This document shows positions 38,389 through 47,242 of a DNA stretch of 64,000 nucleotides, in pieces (positions within the stretch are counted from its first letter, which is position 1; the number at the start of each line of letters is the position of its first letter). Origin of the DNA: SZUA-35 sp963781035 (GTDB taxonomy: Bacteria; Actinomycetota; Acidimicrobiia; Acidimicrobiales; SZUA-35). The DNA is taken from positions 744,001-808,000 of the forward strand of contig CAWAEN010000004.1 of assembly GCA_963781035.1 (NCBI GenBank). The letters are read 5' to 3'. Under the pieces are notes generated by a model, which saw nothing but the letters and a program-made list of their open reading frames with translations, made no database searches and had not been told where the DNA came from. The position numbers and the translations under genes are program-made.

Positions 38389-39411
38389 TCAGGTCAGCGA
38401 CACCTCCACTTCGTCGACCTCGACGAGCGGGTGATGACAAGCCACGTAGTGGTCGTCGTTGACCCGACGCATCTGGGGTTCGGCCCGCTCGCAGATCTCG
38501 GTGGCGAGCACACAGCGGGTGCGGAATCGGCAGCCGGACGGGGGAGCCATCGGCGAGGGCAACTCGCCGTCGGTCAGCATGGAGTCGTCGATCTCGACCA
38601 ACGGATCAGGGATCGGGCTCGAGCTGAGCAGCAGCTTCGTGTACGGGTGGGCGGGATGGGCGTAGAGCTCGTCGCTCCCCGACATCTCGCACATCTTGCC
38701 GAGGTACATCACCGCCACTCGGTCGCTGATGTTCTTGACCACCGCGAGGTCGTGGGCGATGAACACGAGTGTGAGGCCGTACTTGGCCTTGAGATCCTCG
38801 AGCATGTTGAGGATCTGGGCCTGGACCGAAACGTCGAGGGCCGAGACGGGTTCGTCGCAGATGATGATCTCCGGCTCCATCACGAGCGAGCGGGCGATCG
38901 AGATGCGCTGGCACTGACCACCCGAGAACTCGTGGGGCCGTTTCTCGCGGGCGACGTCAGGGTCGATGCCGACGGCGTCGAGCATGGTCGACACGATCTC
39001 CCACTGAGCGTCCTTGTCAGCCGGACCCCACACCTCGAGCGGCTCGGCAACGACCTCACCGATCTTGCGGCGAGGGTTCAACGACGAAACGGGATCCTGG
39101 AAGATCATCTGGAGGTCAGTTCGCCTCGCCCGCATGTCCTCGGCCTCGAGCGTGGTCAGCTCCACGTCCTTCAATTTCACCGAACCACCAGTCGGCCTTG
39201 GCAGCTGCAGGATCGCTCGCCCCGTGGTGGATTTGCCGCAACCGGATTCGCCGACGAGGCCGAGGGTCTCACCCTTGGCGATGTCGAAGCTGATGCCGCT
39301 GACGGCAAAGACCTTTCGGCCGCCACCGACGGGGAATTCGACAGTCAGATCCTCGACGCTCAAGAGAATGTCGTCGCGATGGCGAAGATGTGCTTTCCCG
39401 GAACCGGCCAT
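38389..39411 (-). CDS. ABC transporter ATPase, DppF/OppF type
   Basis: 340 residues. Walker A in GLVGESGCGKSTTGRAI (residues about 52-68), signature in EFSGGQCQRISIARSL, Walker B in EIIICDEPVSALD, switch His in VFIAHDLAVV. The C-terminal oligopeptide-transporter domain has the Cys cluster SGCRFRTRCVLATEICERAEPQM found in DppF/OppF. Its start overlaps the stop of the DppD-like gene by one base. Downstream, 185 bases separate it from the binding-protein start. Confidence 0.95.
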   Translation of the reverse strand: MAGSGKAHLRHRDDILLSVEDLTVEFPVGGGRKVFAVSGISFDIAKGETLGLVGESGCGKSTTGRAILQLPRPTGGSVKLKDVELTTLEAEDMRARRTDLQMIFQDPVSSLNPRRKIGEVVAEPLEVWGPADKDAQWEIVSTMLDAVGIDPDVAREKRPHEFSGGQCQRISIARSLVMEPEIIICDEPVSALDVSVQAQILNMLEDLKAKYGLTLVFIAHDLAVVKNISDRVAVMYLGKMCEMSGSDELYAHPAHPYTKLLLSSSPIPDPLVEIDDSMLTDGELPSPMAPPSGCRFRTRCVLATEICERAEPQMRRVNDDHYVACHHPLVEVDEVEVSLT

Positions 39412-40544
39412 CAGAGTGACACCCCTTCGCTCGAGAGCTCCTCGGTGGCGGTGATCTGTCCGGCCGCGGCGAGGGTCGCAGGGTTGCCCTCGGCCATGTT
39501 CTTTTCGAAGGCGGCCTGGTTCTCTGGTGTGCCGACCGGGAAGTGACAGGCGAATTCATGGCCAGGTGCCGAATCGGCCTGCATCACGGGCTCCTCCTCA
39601 CGACACCGATCCTGGGCGTACGGGCAGCGAGGGGAGAACTTGCAGCCCTTCGGCGGGTTGATGAGGTCTGGTGGGCGCCCGGCGATGGCACTGAGACGGG
39701 TGTGGCTCGGGTTGCTCGCCTTGGGGATAGAGCGGAGGAGTGCCTCGGTGTACGGATGACGCATGCCGGCGAAGAGCTGGCGAGTCGACGACTTCTCGAC
39801 GATCTTGCCGGCGTACATCACGGCGATGTCATCGGTTCGGCCGGCGACCACACCCAGGTCGTGGGTGACGAGGATCATCGTCATGAACCGGTCCTTCTGC
39901 TGGATCTGCAGCAGATTGAGGATCTGGTGCTGCACGGTGACGTCGAGCGCCGTGGTCGGCTCGTCGGCGAACAGCATCTTCGGGCCGCAGGCCAGGGCGC
40001 TGGCGATGCAGACCCGCTGGCGCATGCCACCCGACATCTCGTGGGGATAGACGTCGAAGCGTTCCTCCGGCTCGGGAATGCGCACGCTGCGGAGCAGCTC
40101 GATTCCCTGGAGGCGGGCCTCCTTCTTGGAGATCTTGGTGTGGTAGCGCAGATGCTCCGTGAGCTGGCGGCCCACCCTGACGACCGGGTTGAGGGAGGTC
40201 ATCGGATCCTGGAAGACCATCGCCATCTCGGCCCCCCAGTAGTCCTGCATCTCGCGGGAACTCTTGGTGAGCAGCTCCTCGCCGTTGTAGACCACCGAGC
40301 CGGACGTGTGGACGTTCTTGGCGATGTTGAGCCGCATGACCGACCGGGAGAGCACCGTCTTGCCCGATCCCGACTCGCCGACGATGCCGAGCGTCTTGCC
40401 CCGGTCGAGCGTGAACGACACGCCGTCGACCGCCTTCACCATGCCGGCCTCGATCTCGAAGTGAGTCTTCAGGTTCTCGACCACGAGGAGCGGAGCGTCG
40501 CTCGGATGATTCGAAATGGTGCGAGAACGGGACGGCTCGTTCAT
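39411..40544 (-). CDS. ABC transporter ATPase, DppD/OppD type
   Basis: 377 residues from ATG 40544, chosen because GGAG lies eight bases upstream; the open frame continues to 40664 without a ribosome site. Walker A in GIVGESGSGKTVLSRSV, signature in EMSGGMRQRVCIASAL, Walker B in KMLFADEPTTALD, and the C-terminal Cys cluster KGCKFSPRCPYAQDRC of oligopeptide ATPases. First gene of the leftward operon dppD-dppF-binding protein-dppB-dppC. Confidence 0.95.
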   Translation of the reverse strand: MNEPSRSRTISNHPSDAPLLVVENLKTHFEIEAGMVKAVDGVSFTLDRGKTLGIVGESGSGKTVLSRSVMRLNIAKNVHTSGSVVYNGEELLTKSSREMQDYWGAEMAMVFQDPMTSLNPVVRVGRQLTEHLRYHTKISKKEARLQGIELLRSVRIPEPEERFDVYPHEMSGGMRQRVCIASALACGPKMLFADEPTTALDVTVQHQILNLLQIQQKDRFMTMILVTHDLGVVAGRTDDIAVMYAGKIVEKSSTRQLFAGMRHPYTEALLRSIPKASNPSHTRLSAIAGRPPDLINPPKGCKFSPRCPYAQDRCREEEPVMQADSAPGHEFACHFPVGTPENQAAFEKNMAEGNPATLAAAGQITATEELSSEGVSL

Positions 40545-40726
40545 GGAGTCTCCTGCGGCGAACAAACGGCCGTGTTCAGAAATGAGCACGGCCGGTGGGC
40601 AACGACGGTTGTTGACCTGCGACATTGTGACCGTGGTCACGGCCCTTGTCGAATTGTTGCCCATGGGGGGCGGCCGTTGGCCCGACCCCGGCGGCCCCTG
40701 GTCGACGCGCCCCTAGAGTTTCGGCG
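40545..40726. promoter_or_regulatory. Divergent promoter region of the ABC operon and TauE gene
   Basis: 182 bases between the divergent starts at 40544 and 40727. It should hold the promoter for the whole dppDF-binding protein-dppBC operon. No clear operator palindrome was seen. Confidence 0.4.
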
Positions 40727-41473
40727 ATGGAATGGTGGGAGGCCGTACTGCTGGTGGTTGGCGGTCTCGGCGCCGGCGTGGTGAACGCCGTCGCCGGTGG
40801 CGGCTCGATGCTCACCGTGCCTCTCCTCGTGCTGGCCGGAGTGCCGGGCAACAGCGCGAACGGCTCCAATCGAGTCGGCATCCTGACCGGCAATCTGGCG
40901 TCAGCGGCTCAGTTCCGTCGACTGGGGGTCGAAGGACTGCAGCACGCGGCCTTGGTCGTCATCCCGGCATTGGTCGGTTCCCTCGTCGGCTCCATCGGGA
41001 TCAGCCGGCTCACCGACGACACCTTCGAGACGATCTTCGGGCTGCTGATGATCCCGCTCGTGTTGCTCACGATCAACAAGCCGAAGGTCCGCTCGGACGG
41101 AGCGACATGGAGTCGGACGACGACGAGCCTCGTCTTCTTCGGCGTCGGGATCTACGGCGGCGCGGTGCAGGCCGGGGTGGGACTCGTCATGCTGGCCGCC
41201 CTCAGCAGGGCCGGGTTCGATCTCGTCACCGCCAACAGCATCAAGGTGTTGGTGAACCTCGCGGTCACCGTCGTTGCGCTGCCGGTGTTCATCGCCCAGG
41301 GCCAGGTCGACTGGGTTCCCGCTCTGCTCTTGGCCGCAGGTCTCACCGCCGGCGGTTGGGTGGGAGCCAGACTCGGTGTCGACAAGGGCGAGGAGTGGAT
41401 TCGTCGGGTGATGATCGTCGCCGCCATCGCTCTGGCCCTCAATCTGCTCGGCGTCTACGACTGGATCTTCTGA
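40727..41473 (+). CDS. TauE/SafE family sulfite/anion exporter
   Basis: 248 residues from ATG 40727, about eight hydrophobic helices. The TSUP family repeats are visible as GAGVVNAVAGGGSMLTVPLLVLAG near residue 17 and VGIYGGAVQAGVGLVMLAALS near residue 140. Members export sulfite, sulfoacetate or organic acids. With a sulfatase gene 8 kb away the link to sulfur compounds is suggestive only. The frame is open further upstream, but 40727 fits the family N-terminus. Confidence 0.9.
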   Translation: MEWWEAVLLVVGGLGAGVVNAVAGGGSMLTVPLLVLAGVPGNSANGSNRVGILTGNLASAAQFRRLGVEGLQHAALVVIPALVGSLVGSIGISRLTDDTFETIFGLLMIPLVLLTINKPKVRSDGATWSRTTTSLVFFGVGIYGGAVQAGVGLVMLAALSRAGFDLVTANSIKVLVNLAVTVVALPVFIAQGQVDWVPALLLAAGLTAGGWVGARLGVDKGEEWIRRVMIVAAIALALNLLGVYDWIF

Positions 41474-41499
41474 CCAGACAGTCGCCCAGCGGTCCGCGC

Positions 41500-41892
41500 T
41501 CAGACGGGTCGGATGCCGTCGACGTAGACCCAACGCCCCTTCTGTCTGGCGAAGCGGCTGATCTCGCGCATGTCGACCTGGCGTCCGCCGCGCTCGTAGG
41601 TGGCGGTGAACTCGACGACGCCGTCTGCATCGAGAGCGTTGCCTCGCTCGGTGCGGTGGATCTCGAGGCCGAGCCACCGAACGTCTGGATCGACGTCGAC
41701 GTGGTCTGGGCAGGTGTCGGTGTGCCACGACCGGGCGAGGTGGTCGGCATCGCCGACCACGTGGGCGGTGTAGCGCGAGCGCATGAGGTCCTCGGCCGTG
41801 AACGGTGGCTCGCCGGCGAGCACGCGGCCGCAGTGTTTCGAGTAGGTGGGTCCGGCCCCGCAGGGACACGGGCCGATGCGGCGATCGGTCAT
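41500..41892 (-). CDS. YchJ family (UPF0225) SEC-C motif protein
   Basis: 130 residues. The N-terminal SEC-C-like zinc motif PCPCGAGPTYSKHCG is followed by the YchJ core LMRSRYTAHVVGDADHLARSWH and a C-terminal NTF2-like domain ending GRWVYVDGIRPV. A YchJ protein's function is unknown; SEC-C binds zinc and often protein partners. It overlaps the stop of the PNPOx-like gene by four bases and so is translated with it. Confidence 0.9.
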   Translation of the reverse strand: MTDRRIGPCPCGAGPTYSKHCGRVLAGEPPFTAEDLMRSRYTAHVVGDADHLARSWHTDTCPDHVDVDPDVRWLGLEIHRTERGNALDADGVVEFTATYERGGRQVDMREISRFARQKGRWVYVDGIRPV

Positions 41893-42444
41893 CGGGCCTC
41901 GCGCTCGACCAGGCCACCCTTCGGCGTCCAGGTGCTGATCGCCAGGTGATCGACGGCGACCTTGGTGAGCGTGGCCGACTCGATGTCACAGACGAAGGCC
42001 AGGACCTCGCCGATCCCGCCCTCGTCGATGCCGCCCTCACCGGCCACATCCGCTTCGCCGGTCGGATCATCCGTCGCTGTCGGCGGCTCGTCTGGATCGG
42101 GGCCGTGTCCGATGGCGAAGAGCCACTCGGCGATCCGTTGCCGATCGGTCACGACGGTCACCGTGCCGTTCACCTTGGCGTCTCCCTCGATCATTTCGAC
42201 GTCGATCGGTGCGCTGTGCAGTGCGAACCGAGGATCGCGGAGGAGATCCTTTCCCTTGAGCGACGTCGGCATGCAGCCGAGCCAGAGCTGCCCGTCGTGG
42301 AAGCGGGCCTCGGTGCCGCTGAGTCGTGGGCGAACCGCTGCTGGTCAATGTGCCGAGGACGTGGTGCAGGTGGGCCTCGAACCGGCCGCGGATCACGGCA
42401 GCCAGATCCGGTTCCGCTGTCTCGAAGTCACTCCAGGAAGCCAC
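41889..42444 (-). CDS. Pyridoxamine 5'-phosphate oxidase-fold protein (one frameshift)
   Basis: First frame from ATG 42444: SWSDFETAEPDLAAVIRGRFEAHLHHVLGTLTSSGSP. Second frame, from about 42330: QLWLGCMPTSLKGKDLLRDPRFALHSAP and a C-terminal STWTPKGGLVERE. The joined 184-residue protein has the split-barrel FMN-binding fold. Family members in Actinobacteria bind F420, FMN or heme and often act on small molecules; the ligand is not certain. Translational coupling with the YchJ gene is likely. Confidence 0.78.
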
Positions 42445-42500
42445 CGCGGCAAGCTACCCGGAAACCGACCGCGGGCTCCCGGGCAGTTTCATCGGGGCTA

Positions 42501-43505
42501 TCACTTCAGGGCGGCGATGATCGGGGCGAAGAGGTTCGGGTCGGTCGAACCCATCGTGTTGAAGCTCAGCCGGTCGACCGTCGACCCGAAGCGCAGCTTC
42601 AGCTCGTCGGCTACCCCATCCGGCTCGGCGACCACGGCGAAGGTGCCGAGGATGTCATCGTCGATCAAGTCGGCCATCGCCTCCCACTCGCCTCGCTTGG
42701 ACATGGCGTTCAGCTCGGTCTGCAGATCGCCCCAGCCGTGGTGTTCGAGAACGGGCCGGTAGGCAGGCGTCGATCCGTAGAACGAGATCTGGCCGCGCAC
42801 CGCCTTCGCCGACGCAGCCATCTCCTCCTCGTTGCCACCGGTCACGACGAAGGCAGGGAGCGCCACCTCGAACCCCTCTGCGCTGCGTCCCGAGCGCAGA
42901 CGACCTTCTTCGATGGCGGGGAGAGTGACCTCGGCGAGGAAGGCCGGGGTCGTGAACGGGTGGGCGAAGAAGCCGTCGCACACTTCGCCGGCCACGGCGG
43001 TCATCATCGGACCGACACCGGCGAGGAAGACGCGGGGCACACCAGCGGGGTTCGGCCCTGGGTCGAAGAACGGCGTCATGATCGTGTGGGTGTAGAAGTC
43101 GCCCCGGAACGCGAGCTTCTCGCCGGTCTCCCAGGCGTGCCAGATCGCTCGGGTGGCGAGGATCATCTCCCGCATCCTCGCTGCCGGCCTGCTCCATTCC
43201 ATCGAGAAACGCTTCGTGATGTGCGGCTTGATCTGGCTTCCGAGCCCCAGAACGAATCGACCATTCGACAACGCGTTCAGATCCCAGCCGATGTTGGCCA
43301 GCAGCATGGGATTTCGGGCGAACGCCACGGCGATCGAGGTCCCGAGCGTGATCGACTCCGTGGCGGGAGCAGCCAGCGCCAGCGGGAAGAAGGGGTCGTG
43401 GCTCGTCTCGGCCGACCAGATCGCGTCGTAGCCCGCGTCTTCGGCTTCCTTGGCCCGTCTCGGAGCCTTGGTGAGGTCGCTCGGTAGTGAGGTGTCGATC
43501 AGCAT
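42501..43505 (-). CDS. F420-dependent LLM class oxidoreductase (TIGR03617-like)
   Basis: 334 residues of the luciferase-like monooxygenase fold. N-terminal AEDAGYDAIWSAETSHDPFFPLALAA and SNGRFVLGLGSQIKPHITKRFSMEW are typical of the TIGR03617 F420 subgroup, and AFRGDFYTHTIMTPFF and VPRVFLAGVGPMMTAVAGEVCDGF are further family blocks. It uses F420 as hydride carrier; substrate unknown. Its ATG at 43505 is divergent from the phosphatidyltransferase gene. Confidence 0.9.
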   Translation of the reverse strand: MLIDTSLPSDLTKAPRRAKEAEDAGYDAIWSAETSHDPFFPLALAAPATESITLGTSIAVAFARNPMLLANIGWDLNALSNGRFVLGLGSQIKPHITKRFSMEWSRPAARMREMILATRAIWHAWETGEKLAFRGDFYTHTIMTPFFDPGPNPAGVPRVFLAGVGPMMTAVAGEVCDGFFAHPFTTPAFLAEVTLPAIEEGRLRSGRSAEGFEVALPAFVVTGGNEEEMAASAKAVRGQISFYGSTPAYRPVLEHHGWGDLQTELNAMSKRGEWEAMADLIDDDILGTFAVVAEPDGVADELKLRFGSTVDRLSFNTMGSTDPNLFAPIIAALK

Positions 43506-43588
43506 GGGTCGAAGCGTGGCACAGGGCGGGCTCGACGAGGAAAGTGGTCGGGGGAAGGAACCGTCCTGCTGCCGGGTTGACTGTCCCC

Positions 43589-44230
43589 GTGTTCGACGAA
43601 CGGCTACGGCCCACGAAAGCGACGCTGCTCAGCCCCGTCGCCGAGCGGATGCCCGCCGTCGATGCCGACCGGCTCACCGGTCTCGCGCTCGGGTTCGGCC
43701 TCGCGGCGGGCGTCGCTGCGGCCCGATCGTGGTGGTGGCTCGCGCTCGTGTTGTTCCTCGCCGGTCGCCTGTTCGACGGTCTCGACGGCGAAGTCGCCAG
43801 AGGGCAAGGAGCGACATCCGACGCCGGCGGCTACACCGACATCACGGCAGACACGCTGGTGTACATCGCCGTCCCGATCGGGGCATCCATCGGTAGCTCG
43901 ATCGACCATGTCTGGCCCATCACGGCGCTGCTCCTCGCTTCCTTCTACCTGAACACCATCACGTGGGCGTACCTCTCGGCCGTGCTCGAGAAACGATCCG
44001 CCGCGGGCGAGCGCACCACATCGGTGGTGATGCCGGCCGGTCTGATCGAGGGGACCGAGACGATCGCCTTCTTCGTCGTGATGCTGGCGATACCGGCCTG
44101 GCTGGACTGGACCATGGCGGTGATGGCGGCGGCGGTCACCGTCGGCGCAGCCATTCGTTTCGTCCAGGGCCGTCATCGGATACGCGATGCATCTTCACAG
44201 CCGGCGGGAGTCGGTCGGACCCACTCGTGA
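43589..44230 (+). CDS. CDP-alcohol phosphatidyltransferase family protein
   Basis: 213 residues from GTG 43589 (a longer open frame reaches 43487, inside the divergent LLM gene). The full catalytic motif is present: D63-x2-D66-G67-x2-A70-R71-x8-G80-x3-D84-x3-D88. About six hydrophobic helices surround it. It should transfer a phosphatidyl group from CDP-diacylglycerol to an alcohol. Which alcohol (glycerol phosphate, inositol phosphate or another) cannot be read from the sequence. Its stop overlaps the next GTG, starting a run of coupled genes. Confidence 0.9.
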   Translation: MFDERLRPTKATLLSPVAERMPAVDADRLTGLALGFGLAAGVAAARSWWWLALVLFLAGRLFDGLDGEVARGQGATSDAGGYTDITADTLVYIAVPIGASIGSSIDHVWPITALLLASFYLNTITWAYLSAVLEKRSAAGERTTSVVMPAGLIEGTETIAFFVVMLAIPAWLDWTMAVMAAAVTVGAAIRFVQGRHRIRDASSQPAGVGRTHS

Positions 44231-44928
44231 GGCGGCGCCGCGTCCGTCTGGTGGTGCTGGTGCTGTGGGCCTCGACGATCGTCGGCTATCTCCTGTCCGC
44301 ACGGAGTCGTGACCTGGGTCCGGTCGACGTCGCCGAGGAGTTGCGTTCGTTGCTCTCGGACAACTGGTGGGGTGCGCTCCTCTTCATCGCCGTCTATGTC
44401 CTCCGCCCGATCGTCTTGTTCCCGGCTTCGGTCCTGACCGTGCTCGCCGGAATCGCCTTCGGGCCGTGGTGGGGGGTCGCTCTCACGGTGGTTGCGTCGA
44501 ACCTCTCCACGGCCGCCAACTACGCGGTGGGGCGCGCCTTTGCATCGTCGTCTCCCGTTGGGGACCGGGCTGGTGCGTTCAGTGGTGCGGTGGGGCGCGC
44601 CGTCGAGCGGCCCTTCGAGACAACGATCATCATGCGCATGGTGTCGCTCCCGTTCGATGCCGTTGGCTACGTCGCCGGCTTCGCTCGATTGCGGTTCTGG
44701 CCCTTCCTCGCCGGTTCGGCTCTCGGTACCGTGGTCGGAACGATTGCATTCGTTTCGTTCGGCGCTTCCATCGACTCGCTCGAGGATGGATCCCCCTCGA
44801 TCGACCTCCGTCTCGTTGTCTTCTCCGTTGCTCTGACTGTTGCCAGTGTCGTCATTGCCAGATGGCTTCGAGCCAGACGTCCGTTCGTCCCCGATCCTGC
44901 GCCACGGGCGCACGAGGTGCCTTCATGA
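44227..44928 (+). CDS. VTT-domain (TVP38/TMEM64, DedA-like) membrane protein
   Basis: 233 residues from a GTG overlapping the previous stop. The VTT domain is visible as YVLRPIVLFPASVLTVLAGIAFGPWWGV and the second half as RMVSLPFDAVGYVAGFARLRFWPFLAGSALGT, with six hydrophobic segments. VTT proteins are lipid scramblase or transporter relatives. It is coupled to a phosphatidyltransferase and a flavoprotein by GTGA and ATGA overlaps, which suggests a lipid-handling unit. Confidence 0.9.
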   Translation: MRRRRVRLVVLVLWASTIVGYLLSARSRDLGPVDVAEELRSLLSDNWWGALLFIAVYVLRPIVLFPASVLTVLAGIAFGPWWGVALTVVASNLSTAANYAVGRAFASSSPVGDRAGAFSGAVGRAVERPFETTIIMRMVSLPFDAVGYVAGFARLRFWPFLAGSALGTVVGTIAFVSFGASIDSLEDGSPSIDLRLVVFSVALTVASVVIARWLRARRPFVPDPAPRAHEVPS

Positions 44929-46376
44929 CCACGACAGCGAACACCGATCACGAAACTCGGCCTCCATCGCCGACTTCGAATTTCCCAGAGCCGCACGCCG
45001 TCGTCATCGGCGCCGGATCCGGTGGACTCACCGTTGCCGTGGGGCTCAGCAGTTTCGGCAAGCGAGTGCGATTGGTCGAGCGAGCCGAGGTCGGCGGTGA
45101 CTGCACCAATGTCGGCTGCATTCCCTCGAAGGCGTTGCTCCATGCCGCCGGCAATCAGAACGGTCGGACCGGCGCCGAGATCCTTGCCCATGTCCGGGGT
45201 CGTCGTGACCATCTCCGCGACGAGGAAACGGAGCACTTCGGTTCGACCGATGGCATCGATCTCCAGTTCGGAATCGCCCGTATCGTCGCACCGGGCGTGG
45301 TCGAGGTCGTTGCCGCAGACGGATCGGTGGAGACCATCGAGACGAAACACGTCGTGATCGCCACCGGATCCCGGGCGAAGCGCCTGCCGATCGATGGGCT
45401 GCCGAAAGAGCGCTACCTGACCAACCAGGAACTCTTCGAAGAAACAGCGGCACCGTCGAAACTCGTGATCGTCGGCGCCGGCCCGATCGGCGTCGAGATG
45501 GCAACGGCGTTCCGCCGACTCGGTAGCGAGGTCGTCCTGCTCGATGCCGCTCCTCGTGTGCTTCCGACCATGCTGCCGGAAGCCTCAGCGGTCGTTCACC
45601 GATCGCTCGAGCGAAGTGGCGTCGACGTACGGCCGGGTCTGGTCGCAACCTCGTTCGACGAAGCGTCCAGGACGATGCACATCGGACCCCTCGGTGGTGA
45701 GGCAACGGCCGCCATCGCCGACGTCGATCGCGTGCTCATGGCCGTCGGTCGGGTCCCGAACTCCGACGGTCTCGGCCTCGATGAGCTCGGCGTCGAGATG
45801 GACCATGGACACATCGTGGTCAACGCAAAGGGTGCGTCGAGCCTGGAACGGGTGTGGGCGGTCGGGGACGTGTCGACCGAGGGCGGCACGACGCACCTGG
45901 CCAACGCCTGGGGTCGTCGGGTCATCAAGGCGATCATCGCTCCGCCGGCGCCCGCCGGAAAGCGACCGGTCCACCCGGCGGTCACGTTCTCCTCACCAGA
46001 GGCGGCGATGATCGGCGAACAACCGGACGAGGCTCCGAGCCACATCCGTCGGATCACGTACGACTTCACGAAGGCCGATCGCTCGTTCACCGACGAGGTG
46101 GAGGACGGGATCATCGTCGTCGATGTCAGACGTTTTTCCGGCCGCATCGTCGGGGCAACGATCGTCGGGCCTCGTGCCGGGGAACTCATCTCGACGTTCT
46201 CGTTGGCCATGACCGCCGGCATCAGACTCCAGAAGTGGTACCCCGTCGTGTGGCCGTACCCGGCCTACTCCGATGCCCTCGGGGCTGTGGTCGACGACTT
46301 CATGCTGCAGCACCTCAAGAACCTCCATCGGGACTTCCCTCGTTGGTTGTGGGGTCGCCTCCGCCGCAAGTCGTGA
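44925..46376 (+). CDS. Pyridine nucleotide-disulfide oxidoreductase (mercuric reductase-like) lacking the C-terminal His
   Basis: 483 residues. FAD-binding GAGSGGLTVAVGL, redox-active pair in GGDCTNVGCIPSKALLHA, NAD-binding GAGPIGVEMATAFRRLG, and VWAVGDV near residue 310 are all typical of the group with lipoamide dehydrogenase and mercuric reductase. The C-terminal motif that normally reads HPYPT with the proton-transferring His reads WPYPA in VVWPYPAYSDALG. Family members with Trp or Tyr there may act on substrates other than small disulfides, so the reaction is unknown. It is coupled to the VTT gene by an ATGA overlap. Confidence 0.88.
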   Translation: MTTTANTDHETRPPSPTSNFPEPHAVVIGAGSGGLTVAVGLSSFGKRVRLVERAEVGGDCTNVGCIPSKALLHAAGNQNGRTGAEILAHVRGRRDHLRDEETEHFGSTDGIDLQFGIARIVAPGVVEVVAADGSVETIETKHVVIATGSRAKRLPIDGLPKERYLTNQELFEETAAPSKLVIVGAGPIGVEMATAFRRLGSEVVLLDAAPRVLPTMLPEASAVVHRSLERSGVDVRPGLVATSFDEASRTMHIGPLGGEATAAIADVDRVLMAVGRVPNSDGLGLDELGVEMDHGHIVVNAKGASSLERVWAVGDVSTEGGTTHLANAWGRRVIKAIIAPPAPAGKRPVHPAVTFSSPEAAMIGEQPDEAPSHIRRITYDFTKADRSFTDEVEDGIIVVDVRRFSGRIVGATIVGPRAGELISTFSLAMTAGIRLQKWYPVVWPYPAYSDALGAVVDDFMLQHLKNLHRDFPRWLWGRLRRKS

Positions 46377-46398
46377 TCGACCGGTCACACTGAAGGGC

Positions 46399-47235
46399 AT
46401 GGCCCGACCGAACGACACCACAGACAGCGGGCCAGATCCGGAAGCCGAGGAATCGGTCGGCCCGCGCTGGACCCGGGCCCTGGTGACCGGCGCATCGTCT
46501 GGGATCGGGAATGCGATCGCTCGACAACTCGCGGCCGATGGCACCGACCTCGTCGTCGTCGCCCGGGACGTGGCCCGGTTGGAGGAGCTGGCGGCGTCAG
46601 TCGACGTCGACTGCGAGGTGATGCCGTGTGACCTCGCCGACCGGGCTGCCCTGGAGGCCGTCGAACGGCGGATCGAAGCTTCCGATCGGCCGATCGATCT
46701 CCTGGTGAACAACGCCGGCCTCGGCTTCGGCGGACCATTTGCGTCGCTCGATCGCGATGACGCCACCTTCGTGGTCGACGTCAATGTCGTTGCCGTCCAA
46801 CGCCTGACCCAGGCTGCGGCATCGAGCTTCTCCGATCGGGGGGTCGGCACCATCCTGAACGTCGGTTCGTTGGCCGGTGACGCCGTTGGCGCGAACTCCG
46901 CCACTTACAACGCGACGAAGGCCTTCGTGACCAGCCTCGGTCAGTCGCTGGCCGCCGAGTTGGCCGGCACAGGGGTCACGATCACGACACTGCTGCCAGG
47001 GTTCACCCGCACCGAGTTCCAGCAGCGTTCCGGCACCGATGTCACCGACGTGCCCCGTGTGCTCTGGCAGTCGGCGGAATCGGTTGCTGCTGCCGGTCTG
47101 GCCGGTGCCGCCGCCGGACTCATCGAAGTCGTGCCGCGTAAGCGGTACCGAGTGCTGCGCGGGATCAATCGGGTGCTGCCCGGAGCGCTCAAACGGCGGG
47201 CGGCGATGAACGTCGCCAGACGATCGTCTTCGTAG
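46399..47235 (+). CDS. SDR family NAD(P)-dependent oxidoreductase
   Basis: 278 residues from ATG 46399, preceded by GAAGGG. TGASSGIG cofactor motif near residue 37, LVNNAGLGFGG, a catalytic Ser in LNVGSLAG and YNATKAFV (Tyr-x3-Lys). The C-terminal tail RRGxx-like GINRVLPGALKRRAAM is often found in SDRs acting on lipids or membrane-linked substrates. It follows the flavoprotein by 22 bases in the same direction. Confidence 0.9.
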   Translation: MARPNDTTDSGPDPEAEESVGPRWTRALVTGASSGIGNAIARQLAADGTDLVVVARDVARLEELAASVDVDCEVMPCDLADRAALEAVERRIEASDRPIDLLVNNAGLGFGGPFASLDRDDATFVVDVNVVAVQRLTQAAASSFSDRGVGTILNVGSLAGDAVGANSATYNATKAFVTSLGQSLAAELAGTGVTITTLLPGFTRTEFQQRSGTDVTDVPRVLWQSAESVAAAGLAGAAAGLIEVVPRKRYRVLRGINRVLPGALKRRAAMNVARRSSS

Positions 47236-47242
47236 CGCACTC

